Of a stretch of 64,000 bases of DNA, positions 26,917 through 35,658 are shown in pieces. The DNA lies in NCBI GenBank assembly GCA_963734015.1, contig CAVTFG010000015.1:1-64000 (forward strand). Reading direction: 5' to 3'. The first letter of the stretch is position 1, and each line of letters opens with the position of its first letter. The notes under the pieces were generated by a model, which saw only the letters and a program-made list of their open reading frames with translations, did not search any database and was not told where the DNA came from. The translations under genes and the position numbers were made by a program. The stretch comes from JALZKA01 sp963734015. Its GTDB lineage: Bacteria > Actinomycetota > Thermoleophilia > Solirubrobacterales > 70-9.

Positions 26917-27728
26917 TAGATCGACCAGCTCTCGAAGCGCCGGCCCGTAAGCTCGCGGAAGGCCGCGACGTCGTCACGGAGGATGTCCTCGAGCTCCGCG
27001 CGGAAGGAGTCGTCGATCTCGGGCTTCTCGTACGGCGTCGAGAACAGCCGGCGATGCTTGACCCTCCGCCAGGTTCGCGGCGGGAGCCGCTTCGAGGCGA
27101 CGAACCCCGAGCCGGGTCCGGCGCCCGCGGCGCGCGGACTCGAGCCGCGGCTCGTTGAACGTCTTGCGCCAGAAGCCCTCGTCGACGCCGAGGAACCCGT
27201 AGACCCGCTCCATCGTCGGGCGGCGGTCGTTCAGCAGCTCATCCTGGTCGAGGAGCAGGATGCGCTCCATCGGATAGTGCTCGAGGAACTGCGAGAGCTG
27301 GAGGTAGTACTGCGACCTCGAGACGTACGTCTCGCCCGGGGCGAGGACGGCCTCGCGCATCGGCCGACTCTCGGCCCGGTTCGAGTACCGGTGCAGGTAT
27401 CCGGCTCGCACCCGGTCGATCGGATCGCGGACCATGAAGATCAGCCTCGCGTCCGGGATCAGGCCCGCCATGCGCTCGGGAACGCCCTTCAGCTTGGGAT
27501 ACGCCGTGTAGTTGGGGGATGACTCGCCCAGGACCGGCGCCTCGTTGTCGATCCGCGCCCGGTACCAATCGACGCCGCGGTCTTCCAGTTGAACTCCTGG
27601 ATGAAGAAATCGAGCTCCTTGGGCCTCGACATCGAGATCTGCGGGTGCCGCGCGAGGTACGCGTGCAGGGCGGTGGTCCCGCATTTCTGCGAGCCGATGA
27701 TCACGAAATCGGGCAGGCCGCCGGCCAT
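26916..27728 (-). CDS. Sulfotransferase 3 (two frameshifts)
   Basis: The ATG at 27728 opens DFVIIGSQKCGTTALHAYL, the PAPS-binding loop of the heparan-sulfate-type group, then RPKELDFFIQEFNWKT. The frame shifts near 27580 to RGVDWYRARI, ESSPNYTAYPKLKGVPERM and LIFMVRDPIDRVRAGYLHRY (3'-PB). It shifts again near 27130 into RRLFSTPYEKPEI and ends LTGRRFESWSI at the TAG at 26916-26918. The total is about 270 residues. Its closest relative in the window is sulfotransferase 9 (same QKCGT and SPNYTAYP motifs). Both breaks are probably sequence errors, as every motif is intact. Confidence 0.82.
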
Positions 27729-27789
27729 GGCGACGGGAGACGATAGCGCCGGCGTGATCCGGCGCCATCGCTAACATCACGCCTCCTCC

Positions 27790-28695
27790 GTGGCCCACGA
27801 GATGCCACAAGTTGATGGCGTTCGCCATCGGTTTCAGGCCGCTGGCGGCCTCAACTTCCACGTCGCCGAGGCCGGCGAGGGTGAGCCGCTGCTGCTCCTG
27901 CACGGCTGGCCCCAGCACTGGTACTGCTGGCGGCTCGTGATCCCGGAGCTCGCGAAGCACTACCGGGTGCTCGCGATGGACCTGCGCGGCTTCGGCTGGA
28001 CCGACATCGCCTGGGAGGGCCTCGACAAGGAGACGATGGCCGACGACGTCGCGAACGTGATGGGCGCGCTCGAGATCGACCGGGCGCGGATCGTCGGGCA
28101 CGACTGGGGCGGCTGGATCGGCTACCTGCTCGCCATCCGCCGCCCCGAGCTGGTCGAGCGCCTGGTCGCGCTCTCGACCCCGCCGCCCTTCTCGAAGCCC
28201 AGCCTGCGCGGCACCTGGAACGTCCGCCGGCTCGCCTACCAGGTGCCGATCGCCTCGCCGCTCGGCCCGCGCCTGATGCGCCGCCCGAGCTTCGTGGCCA
28301 GGAAGGTCCGGCGCTGGTCGCGCAACCGTGAGCACATCCGCAACGACGTCCAGCGCCTCTACGGGCGCGACCTGCGCGCGTCAACCCGCGCGCGCGCCGC
28401 CAGCCTGCTCTACCGCGAGTTCCTCCTGCGCGAGATCGGACCGGTTCTCGCGGGCCGCTACCGCAAGCAGCGGCTCACAACTCCGACACTTGTTCTTCAC
28501 GGAGAGCGCGACCCTTTGCTTCCCGGCGTGTTCTTCGAAGGACATGAGCAGTACGCCGACGACATGACGATCGAAGCAGTCCCGAAGGTCGGGCACCTCC
28601 TCCCGGAGGAGGCGCCCGAGCTCGTCACCGAGCGCACGCTGGAGTTCCTGGCAGCCGAAGCAACCGGTCGGCGGGCTGCCGCCGGCGCAACTTGA
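27790..28695 (+). CDS. Alpha/beta hydrolase (epoxide hydrolase/dehalogenase-like)
   Basis: The 301-residue protein starts at a GTG. It has the oxyanion motif LLLLHGWPQHWYCW and a nucleophile elbow GHDWGG with Asp as nucleophile, as in epoxide hydrolases and haloalkane dehalogenases rather than Ser esterases. TPTLVLHGERDPLLP supplies the acid region and VPKVGHLLPEEAP the catalytic His. The Arg-rich cap domain is not typical enough to name a substrate. Its TGA overlaps the TTG start of the sulfatase gene (TTGA), linking it to the glycan region. Confidence 0.85.
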   Translation: MAHEMPQVDGVRHRFQAAGGLNFHVAEAGEGEPLLLLHGWPQHWYCWRLVIPELAKHYRVLAMDLRGFGWTDIAWEGLDKETMADDVANVMGALEIDRARIVGHDWGGWIGYLLAIRRPELVERLVALSTPPPFSKPSLRGTWNVRRLAYQVPIASPLGPRLMRRPSFVARKVRRWSRNREHIRNDVQRLYGRDLRASTRARAASLLYREFLLREIGPVLAGRYRKQRLTTPTLVLHGERDPLLPGVFFEGHEQYADDMTIEAVPKVGHLLPEEAPELVTERTLEFLAAEATGRRAAAGAT

Positions 28696-30128
28696 TCTTT
28701 TCGAGAAGGACCCCCCCGATCTCGAGTCGAGCCCGGGTCGCGTGGGCAGCCTGCGTTGCGGCAGCCTGCGTACTCACCAGCTTTCCCACTCACCACCCGG
28801 CGCACGCCGCCGGCGATGCCCCCAACATCGTGATTGTGCAGACCGACGACCAGGACCTGTCGACGATGCGGGCGATGGAGCTGACCCGCGCGCTGGTCGG
28901 CGATCAAGGTACGACCTTCAAGAATCACTTCGCGGCGCACCCGGTCTGCTGCCCGTCGCGTGCGACCCTGCTGACGGGGCAGCACAGCCATAACCACGGC
29001 GTCCTTTCGAACAACGCAGCGAACCACGGAGGCTTTGCCTCGCTCGACCATTCGGAGACCCTCCCGGTCTGGCTTGACCGCGCGGGTTATGCCACAGCGC
29101 ATGTCGGCAAGTACATGAACGGCACCCCGATCAACGAGATCCCGCCGGGCTGGGACGAGTGGTACACGACCGTGCAGGGCGAAACGGAGCGCTCCTACGA
29201 CTACCGGCTGAACCAGAACGGGGACCCCGTGCAGTACGGAGACGATCCCCAGGACTACATGACCGACGTGCTCGCAGGCCTTTCCGAGGACTTCATCGAC
29301 CGGCGTATCGACCGTTCCCAACCCTTCTATCTCCAGGTCGATCCGGTCGCCCCACACAGCGAGAGCGTGTCGCAGCCGCTGCCGCGCAATCCGCGGCCGG
29401 CGCCGCGCCACTTCGACGCCTTCGAGGACGAGCGTTTGCCGAAGCCACCCTCCTTCAACGAGCGGAACATCAGCGACAAGCCCGAGTTCCTGCGCCGTTC
29501 GCCGCTCACCAAGGAGGTGATCGGCAGAATCCGCGACCGTTACCGTGACCGGCTGGCCTCCCTGCTCGCGGTGGACGAGCTTGTCGCGCGCCTCGTCGCG
29601 GCGCTCGACAACGGTGGTGAGCTCGAAAACACGGTGTTCGTCTTCACTTCCGACAACGGCTTCCTACAGGGCCAACACCGGTTCCATCGCGGCAAGCGCG
29701 AACTCTGGGAAGAGTCCGTGCGCGTGCCGATGATGGTTCGCGGCCCCGGTTTCAAGCCGGGAACGGTCGCACGCCAGAACACTGCGAACGTTGACCTGGC
29801 CCCGACGATCCTGACCGCTGCCGGGGCCGAACACGCCGGTCACAAGATCGACGGGCGGCCGTTGCAGCCGCTGGCGGCTGATCGCTCCCGGGCGCGGGAT
29901 CGCGTGATGCTGCTGGAGAACGGCATCCATGGCTCGCGCGCGATCCGGACCCGCGGCTGGGTCTACATCAAGCACACGGCGGGTGAGGAGCTGTACGACC
30001 TGCGGCGCGACCCCTACCAGATGAAGTCGCTGCACGCGAGCAAGAAGCAGGCCGTCCGCCGGCGCAAGCAGTCGCTTGCGCGCGACCTGCGCACGCTGCG
30101 TAACTGCGCCGGGCGAGTCGAGTGCTGA
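28692..30128 (+). CDS. Secreted sulfatase 1
   Basis: The 478-residue protein has a signal peptide of about 40 residues (TTG start; VAWAACVAAACVLTSF, cleavage near HAAGDA). The mature part opens with PNIVIVQTDDQD, whose Asp pair binds calcium, and has the sulfatase signature CCPSRATLLTGQ, with Cys86 the residue converted to formylglycine. HVGKYMNG and VFVFTSDNGF (second Asp-Asn metal site) follow. It resembles the N-acetylglucosamine-6-sulfatase type. Secreted sulfatases remove sulfate esters from glycans, so it would act on the product of the sulfotransferases or on an external polymer. A formylglycine-generating enzyme is not in the window. Confidence 0.9.
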   Translation: MIFSRRTPPISSRARVAWAACVAAACVLTSFPTHHPAHAAGDAPNIVIVQTDDQDLSTMRAMELTRALVGDQGTTFKNHFAAHPVCCPSRATLLTGQHSHNHGVLSNNAANHGGFASLDHSETLPVWLDRAGYATAHVGKYMNGTPINEIPPGWDEWYTTVQGETERSYDYRLNQNGDPVQYGDDPQDYMTDVLAGLSEDFIDRRIDRSQPFYLQVDPVAPHSESVSQPLPRNPRPAPRHFDAFEDERLPKPPSFNERNISDKPEFLRRSPLTKEVIGRIRDRYRDRLASLLAVDELVARLVAALDNGGELENTVFVFTSDNGFLQGQHRFHRGKRELWEESVRVPMMVRGPGFKPGTVARQNTANVDLAPTILTAAGAEHAGHKIDGRPLQPLAADRSRARDRVMLLENGIHGSRAIRTRGWVYIKHTAGEELYDLRRDPYQMKSLHASKKQAVRRRKQSLARDLRTLRNCAGRVEC

Positions 30129-30209
30129 GCGAGTGACCGGCACCGGAGCCGCCAAGAGACTCCGGCACCCGGCACCCCCGGGGCCACCCGCTACCCTGAG
30201 TTTGGGTTA

Positions 30210-31699
30210 GTGGGAGGACACCGAACATCGGTGGTGCCCGGCAGGGCACGACTCGCGGCCGCGGCCGCGCTCGCCGCATTCGTGGCAGCCATTGGGACCT
30301 TGAATGCCGGCGGCGACGCAGCGGCGGCCGGCCCGGGCGACCCGCCGAACGTGGTGTTGGTTTTCACCGACGACCAGGACGCCGCCTCGCTCAAGGTCAT
30401 GAAGGGCGTCAAGCGCAAGCTGGGCAATCGTGGAGCGACCTTCAAGAACGCCTTCGCGGTCTATCCGCTGTGCTGCCCCTCGCGCGCGACGCTCCTGACC
30501 GGCCAGTACCCGCACAACCACGGCGTCCTCGACAACGGCGGGCCCGAGGGGGGAGTCCATGCGTTCGACGAGTCCGTGACCCTCGCGACCGCGCTCGAGG
30601 AGGCGGGCTACCGGACCGGGTACATCGGCAAGTACCTGAACGGCTATCCCCCGCTGGCGCGCGAGGACCCCGAGGCCGCGATCCCACCGGGCTGGAACCG
30701 CTGGTTCGGGATGGTCGACGCGGGCCAGTACGAGTGGTCGATCAACGCGAACGGGAGCCTCCGCAAGTTCGGGCGCGAGCCCCGCGACTACCAGACCGAT
30801 GTGCTTCGGAAGCTCGGCGCGGACTTCATCCGCCAGCGCAGCGGCAGGAACAAGCCACCCTTCTTCCTGATGGTCGGCACGAACGCTCCACACGGCGAGC
30901 CGGGGCGCGGGTTCGCGGATCGCAACCCCCGCCCGGCGAAGCGCCACGTGGGCACGTTCGAGTCCCTCGGCGTCCCCGACGTCCCGTCGTTCAACGAGGC
31001 CGACGTCTCGGACAAGCCGCGAGTTCCTCCAGAGTGCCGAGGATCAAGGGCAAGGGCCGCCGGGAGCTGCGCGACCGCTACCGGGGTCGCCTCGAGAGCC
31101 TGCTGTCCGTGGACGACCTGGTCACCGGCCTCCTCGCCGAGCTCCGCCGCCGGAACGAGCTGCGGAACACCCTCTTCATCTTCACCTCGGACAACGGCTT
31201 CCTGCTGGGCGAACACCGCCTGGAGCGCAAGCGTCTGCTCTACGAGGAGAGCGCACAGGTGCCCTTGGTCATGCGCGGTCCGGGCGTCAACCGCGGGGCC
31301 GACCGCAAGCAGCTCGTCGGCAACATCGACCTCGCGCCCACGATCTACGACGCCACGGGGGTCAACCCGCCGAACTCGCTCGAGCCGGACGGGGTCTCGC
31401 TGCTGAACGTCGTCGACGATCCGGGCGCGTTCCGGAACCGGGATCTCCTGCTCGAGAACTTCCACCTCGGCTCGAACGACGGGGTCGGCAAGGCGATTCG
31501 AACGCCGGAGGCGATCCTGATCGAGCAGCGCGTGGACGGGACGGCGCACCACGAGCTGTATGACCTCGATCCGGACAGCAGCGGCTACGACCCGTACGAG
31601 CTCGAGAACCAGTACGAGAACCCCAAGTACTCGGGGCTGCGGGCCGACCTCGAGGACCGGTTGGACGAGGTCCGCAACTGTCAGGGGAATCAATGCTGA
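30210..31699 (+). CDS. Secreted sulfatase 2 (frame broken near 31020-31035)
   Basis: This paralog of sulfatase 1 has a GTG start, an Ala-rich signal peptide (residues 12-40), PNVVLVFTDDQDAASLK, and the signature CCPSRATLLTGQYPHNHG with Cys88 as the formylglycine precursor. YIGKYLNG, the partial NANGS and NAPHGEP follow. Two closely spaced indels near 31020-31035 break the frame; it resumes PRIKGKGRRELRDRY, with LFIFTSDNGFLLGEHR and PLVMRGPGVNRG, and ends CQGNQC. The full length would be about 496 residues. The 3' end overlaps the FG-GAP gene by 7 bp, suggesting one transcript. The break is probably a sequence error. Confidence 0.85.
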
Positions 31700-32940
31700 G
31701 GAGCCGGGCCTGGCTGGTGCCGGCAGTCCTGGGGGCGGCGGCCTCCTTCGCCGCCGACGGGCACGCGGAGGCGACGCTAGACGTCCAGGCCAGGAACGCG
31801 AGCTGGGCGGCTGCCATCAGCGGCTTCTCGCACACCTACGGGGCGACCGTCGCCGACTGGAACTCAGACGGCTGGGACGACGTCCTCCTCAACAAGCACT
31901 ACGAGTCATTCCCCCGACTGATGGTCAACACCGGAGGTGAGTTCACCGACGTCACCGACGACGCCTTCACGACGCATCCCCGCCGTCGCGACCGCCACGG
32001 GTGCGCGGCCGCGGACGTCGACCTGGACGGGCATCTCGACCTCTACTGCGCGGCCGGCGGCAGGCACGGCGGCATCGGGCCGAATCGCAAGGAGCTCTGG
32101 CTGCAGGACGCGGACGGCTCCTTCACCGAGCACGCCAGGGAGTGGGGCGTACGCGACGAGTTCGGCCGCGGGCGGCAGGCGACGTTCGTCGATGCGAACG
32201 GCGACGAGTTCCCCGATCTCTACGTCACGAACCAGCAGCCACGAAAGGACGGGCTCCCCGGCCCGAACCGGCTGTTTCTCAACGTTGACGGCGAGCGGTT
32301 CCGGAACGCACCCGGATTCGGGGTCAACCGCCGGATCGGCGGCGACGCCGTTCAGGCGATGGACTTCGACCTGGACGGGCGGGAGGACCTCTTCCTGTGC
32401 AGCCAGAAGGGGATCCGGATCTTCCGCAACGTGGCCGGCAAGCGGTTTCAGGACATCACCGGGCGCGCGCGGGCGAACGGACAGTGCCGGCACGCTGCGC
32501 TCGGGTTCGTGAACGGCGATGCCCGGCCCGACCTGGTAACCCTCGACAAGGACCGCCTCCAGGTGACGTTGCACGGGAAGAAGGGCCGCCTGCAGCGCAA
32601 GCCGGAGTTCGAGCAGCGGATCAAGCGGGCGCTGACGTTCGCGCTCGGCGACGTCAACCACGACCAGATTCTGGACATCTACGTCGTCCGATCGAGCGAG
32701 TTTGACCCGAGGCGCCCCGCCGACAACCAGCGCGACGCGCGTGACGTGATGCTCGCCTCGAACGGAAGTGTCCGCCGGCTCGCGCGGCTCCAGCTGCCGC
32801 AGATCTCGAAGGGGATCGGCGAGTCGGTGACCGCGATCGACCACGACGGAAACGGGCTCAGCGACTTCATCGTCATGAACGGGCGCTTCGATGCGCGCGG
32901 ACCGATCCGGCTGGTCGCGTTCTACCCGCGCGAGCCGTAG
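31693..32940 (+). CDS. Secreted FG-GAP/VCBS repeat protein
   Basis: The 415-residue protein has a short signal peptide (LVPAVLGAAASFAADG) and repeated calcium-binding blades: DWNSDGWDDVLL, DVDLDGHLDLYC, DANGDEFPDLYV, DFDLDGREDLFL, DVNHDQILDIYV and DHDGNGLSDFIV. Each is the DxDxDGxxD motif of FG-GAP/VCBS beta-propellers, so a 7-bladed propeller is likely. Such proteins bind surface or extracellular glycans and proteins. Translation overlaps the end of sulfatase 2, so it may hold or present the sulfated substrate; that role is inferred. Confidence 0.85.
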   Translation: MLRSRAWLVPAVLGAAASFAADGHAEATLDVQARNASWAAAISGFSHTYGATVADWNSDGWDDVLLNKHYESFPRLMVNTGGEFTDVTDDAFTTHPRRRDRHGCAAADVDLDGHLDLYCAAGGRHGGIGPNRKELWLQDADGSFTEHAREWGVRDEFGRGRQATFVDANGDEFPDLYVTNQQPRKDGLPGPNRLFLNVDGERFRNAPGFGVNRRIGGDAVQAMDFDLDGREDLFLCSQKGIRIFRNVAGKRFQDITGRARANGQCRHAALGFVNGDARPDLVTLDKDRLQVTLHGKKGRLQRKPEFEQRIKRALTFALGDVNHDQILDIYVVRSSEFDPRRPADNQRDARDVMLASNGSVRRLARLQLPQISKGIGESVTAIDHDGNGLSDFIVMNGRFDARGPIRLVAFYPREP

Positions 32941-32942
32941 GC

Positions 32943-33866
32943 TCAGCGCGGCGCCGGGGCCCAATCCACGCCCTCGCGCTGCAGCTTGCGCAGGACGCGC
33001 CGGTAGCGGCGGTCGACCCGGCGGGCGTCGGCGGGAGCCATTCGCTGCCGCCAGGCGCCAACGTGGGCGCGCTCCGCGGAGATCTCGCGCTCGAAGTACT
33101 CGCGCATCGGGCCGGCGTCCGCGATCTCCAGGAACCCGACCACGCGCTCGAACGTGCGGTCGCGGTCGTGGGCCGTGAGGTCGTCGAGGTGGACGGTGAT
33201 CGCCCGGCCGTCCGGCAGGGAGCGCATCGCGGCGCCCGCGGCGCTGACCATCTCCTCCCACTTGGCCAACGCCAGCATCGGGTCGTCGGTGAGGTCCACC
33301 TTCTTGAGCGTCCCGGCGACGACCGCCCGGCCGTCGCGGACCATGTTGATGAACTTCGCGCCCGGAAACAGCTCGAGCAGGAACGGCGCGAACTCGATCA
33401 CCGGCCCCGTGATCTCCACCCACGCCTGCTTGCCGGCCTCCTGGGCGGCCGGATCGAGGAGGCGGCGGACGAGGCGCCTGGAGGCGTCGACGGGGTCGGT
33501 CTCGAAGGCGGATTCGAATTCGGCCAGCGCGGCCTCCAGCTGCTCCGGTGTCGCCACCCGCTTGAGGCCGTTGCGGCGGTTGGCGCCACGCACGTACCAG
33601 CGGCCCCGCATCTTCTCGAGGAACGCGTCCATCGAGGTGTTGCCCGCCACCAGGTCGGGCAGGCCGCCGCGCCACGCGTGGAAGCGGACCTCCGTGGGAA
33701 TCCAGTGGTAGCGCGGGCCGGCGTCGATCAGGCGGCCCATGACGTGGGTGCCCGAGCGCCCGACGCCGCCCACGAAGACGGGCTCCGGGAAGTCGGCCTG
33801 CGACGCGGAGTCCGAAGGACGAAGCGGAGCCCCGCCGTCGTTGAGGCGGCTGGTATTAGCGCTCAC
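32943..33866 (-). CDS. Sulfotransferase 4 (last gene of tandem array)
   Basis: The 307-residue protein starts at a GTG. Residues 28-45 hold the PAPS loop FVGGVGRSGTHVMGRLID, and FINMVRDGRAVVAGTLKKVD is the 3'-phosphate segment. An intervening region RFHAWRGGLPDLVAGNTS and a C-terminal DARRVDRRYRRVLRKLQREG characterise this sub-group. The first 25 residues (NTSRLNDGGAPLRPSDSAS) are encoded by the dispersed ~50-bp repeat. The start overlaps the upstream sulfotransferase stop by 4 bp (GTGA). Confidence 0.9.
   Translation of the reverse strand: MSANTSRLNDGGAPLRPSDSASQADFPEPVFVGGVGRSGTHVMGRLIDAGPRYHWIPTEVRFHAWRGGLPDLVAGNTSMDAFLEKMRGRWYVRGANRRNGLKRVATPEQLEAALAEFESAFETDPVDASRRLVRRLLDPAAQEAGKQAWVEITGPVIEFAPFLLELFPGAKFINMVRDGRAVVAGTLKKVDLTDDPMLALAKWEEMVSAAGAAMRSLPDGRAITVHLDDLTAHDRDRTFERVVGFLEIADAGPMREYFEREISAERAHVGAWRQRMAPADARRVDRRYRRVLRKLQREGVDWAPAPR
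33801..33854 (-). repeat. Dispersed ~50-bp repeat, copy B (5' end of sulfotransferase 4)
   Basis: Read on the minus strand it begins AGCCGCCTCAACGACGGCGG and ends GACTCCGCGTCGC. It is translated as NTSRLNDGGAPLRPSDSAS. It aligns at about 80% with copies A (12891-12946) and C (26866-26916). Confidence 0.55.
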
Positions 33867-34729
33867 CGGCGGCCGGGCTCCGGCACCCAGTCGATCCCCT
33901 CGCGGCGGAGCCGGCGCACGAGGCGCCGGTAGCGGCGATCGACCCAGCGCGCGTCGGCGGGCGCCATGCGCTCGCGCCAGGCGCCGACGTGGGCCTTCTC
34001 CGGGCTGATCGTCTCGTCGAAGTAGTCGCGCATCGGCTTGGGGTCGTCGAGCTCGAGGTACTCGACGAGGCGCTGGAACTGGTGGTCGCGATCGTGGGCC
34101 GTCAGGTCGTCCAGGAAGATCGTCAGGACGGCGTCAGCGGGCATCTGGCGCAGCGCGGCGTCGGACCGCCGGACGCGCATGGCCCAGTGGCCGAACGCCT
34201 GCTGGAGGTCGTCGGTCATGTCGCGCTTCTTCAGGATCGCCGCGGTCACGGCGCGCCCGTCGCGCACCATGTGGATGAAGCGGGCCCGGGGAAAGAGCTT
34301 CAGCAGGGTCGGCGCCATGCGGATGTTCGATCCGGACAGGTCGACCCAGGCCGGCTTGCCGGCGCGCTCGGCGCTGGGGTCGAGGATCTCACGCACCAGA
34401 CGGCGCCCGGAGTCCCAGGGGCTGTCCGGGAAGTCGCTGCGGAAGCGCTCGACCGCGGTCTCGAGGTCATCTCGCTCCATGATCACCTGGAGGCCGCGGT
34501 GCTGCTGCATGCCGCGCTGCCACCACTGGCCGAGGACGCGCTCGCAGTAGGCGTCGAGGTCGGTGTTGCCGTTCAGCAGGTCCGTGAGCCCACCGGTGCC
34601 GCAGTGGAAGCGCGACTCCACCGCGATCAGGTGATACCACGGGTGCGAGTTCAGGAGCCGGCCGATCGCGTGGGTGCCGCTGCGGGCGGAGCCGCCCACG
34701 AAGACGGGCTCCGGGAAGTCCGCGCTCAT
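33863..34729 (-). CDS. Sulfotransferase 5 (tandem array)
   Basis: The 288-residue protein starts almost at the PAPS loop (FVGGSARSGTHAIGRLLN). It then shows RFHCGTGGLTDLLNGNTDLD, the 3'-PB segment FIHMVRDGRAVTAAILKKRD, and the family tail RMAPADARWVDRRYRRLVRR. It lacks the N-terminal extension of paralogs 4 and 6. It overlaps neighbours by 4 bp on both sides (GTGA and ATGA), so it is translated as part of a polycistronic unit with sulfotransferases 4, 6 and 7. Confidence 0.9.
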   Translation of the reverse strand: MSADFPEPVFVGGSARSGTHAIGRLLNSHPWYHLIAVESRFHCGTGGLTDLLNGNTDLDAYCERVLGQWWQRGMQQHRGLQVIMERDDLETAVERFRSDFPDSPWDSGRRLVREILDPSAERAGKPAWVDLSGSNIRMAPTLLKLFPRARFIHMVRDGRAVTAAILKKRDMTDDLQQAFGHWAMRVRRSDAALRQMPADAVLTIFLDDLTAHDRDHQFQRLVEYLELDDPKPMRDYFDETISPEKAHVGAWRERMAPADARWVDRRYRRLVRRLRREGIDWVPEPGRR

Positions 34730-35658
34730 GCCGATCGCTCCGGCGTCGGAATCCAGGTGACTCCCTCGCGGCGCAGCCGGCGCAGCTCCCGCCTGTAGCG
34801 GCGGTCGATCCAGCGAGCATCGGCGGGCGCGACCCGTTGCCGCCATTCGCCGATGTGGGCCCGCTCCGCTCGGATCTCGTTGTCGAAGTGGTCGCGCATC
34901 CCGCTCGGATCCTCGACCTGGAGGAATTGCACCAGCCGATCGAACGTGGCCTCGCGGTCGTTCGCGGCGAGGTCCTCGAGACTGACCGTCAGCGCCGAGC
35001 CCGCCGGGAGAGCGTCCAGGGCCGCGTGCGAGCGCTCCACTCGGCGCAGCCAGTGCTCGAACGCCTGCTCTCGGTCGTCGCTCATGTCGCGCTTTCGCAG
35101 GATGGCCGCGGTCACGGCGCGGCCGTCTCTGACCATGTTGATGAACCGTGCGTCCGGGAACAGCTGGGCCAGGACCACCGCGCTCGGCAGGTTGGGACCC
35201 GAGATGTCGACCCAGCTCGGCTTGCCCGCACGCGCGGCACACGGATCGAGGATCGCCCGCACGAGCTCGCGCGCTGCCTCTGGCCGATCCCGCGTGAACG
35301 CGCTGCGAAACGCGGCAACGGCCTGCTCCAGCGCCGGGCGGTCGATGACCCGGTGGAGCCCTGCGTCGCTCTTCAGCCCTCGCTGCCACCAGAAGCCGAG
35401 CAGGCGCTCGCAGAAGGCGTCCAGGTCGGTTTCGCCCTCGAGCAGATCGGTCAGGCCCCCGCCCGCGCAGTGAAAGCGCGACTCCCACACCAGGTGGTAG
35501 CGGGGGTGTGCGCCGATCAGGCCGCCGATCGCATGGGAGCCGCTGCGCGCCGAGCCGCCCACGAAGACGGGCTCCGGGAAGTCTCGCGATGCGGGGCTCG
35601 GCGAATCCAGGGGGGCCTTCCCGTCGCCGAGGCGGGTGTTGGTGATGGCGTCGCTCAT
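34726..35658 (-). CDS. Sulfotransferase 6 (tandem array)
   Basis: The 310-residue protein begins with NTRLGDGKAPLDSPSPAS, an extension similar to that of paralog 4, then FVGGSARSGSHAIGGLIG (PAPS loop; Ser replaces Thr), RFHCAGGGLTDLLEGETDLD, FINMVRDGRAVTAAILRKRD and VAPADARWIDRRYRRELRR. It is closest to paralog 5 by these motifs. Overlaps of 4 bp on each side place it in the coupled array. The acceptor is unknown. Confidence 0.9.
   Translation of the reverse strand: MSDAITNTRLGDGKAPLDSPSPASRDFPEPVFVGGSARSGSHAIGGLIGAHPRYHLVWESRFHCAGGGLTDLLEGETDLDAFCERLLGFWWQRGLKSDAGLHRVIDRPALEQAVAAFRSAFTRDRPEAARELVRAILDPCAARAGKPSWVDISGPNLPSAVVLAQLFPDARFINMVRDGRAVTAAILRKRDMSDDREQAFEHWLRRVERSHAALDALPAGSALTVSLEDLAANDREATFDRLVQFLQVEDPSGMRDHFDNEIRAERAHIGEWRQRVAPADARWIDRRYRRELRRLRREGVTWIPTPERSA

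Noticed and set aside
28692..31699. Sulfatases as arylsulfatases of sulfur scavenging
   Set aside because: Signal peptides, the glucosamine-sulfatase-like motif order and the position within a sulfotransferase locus fit glycan editing better; not excluded.
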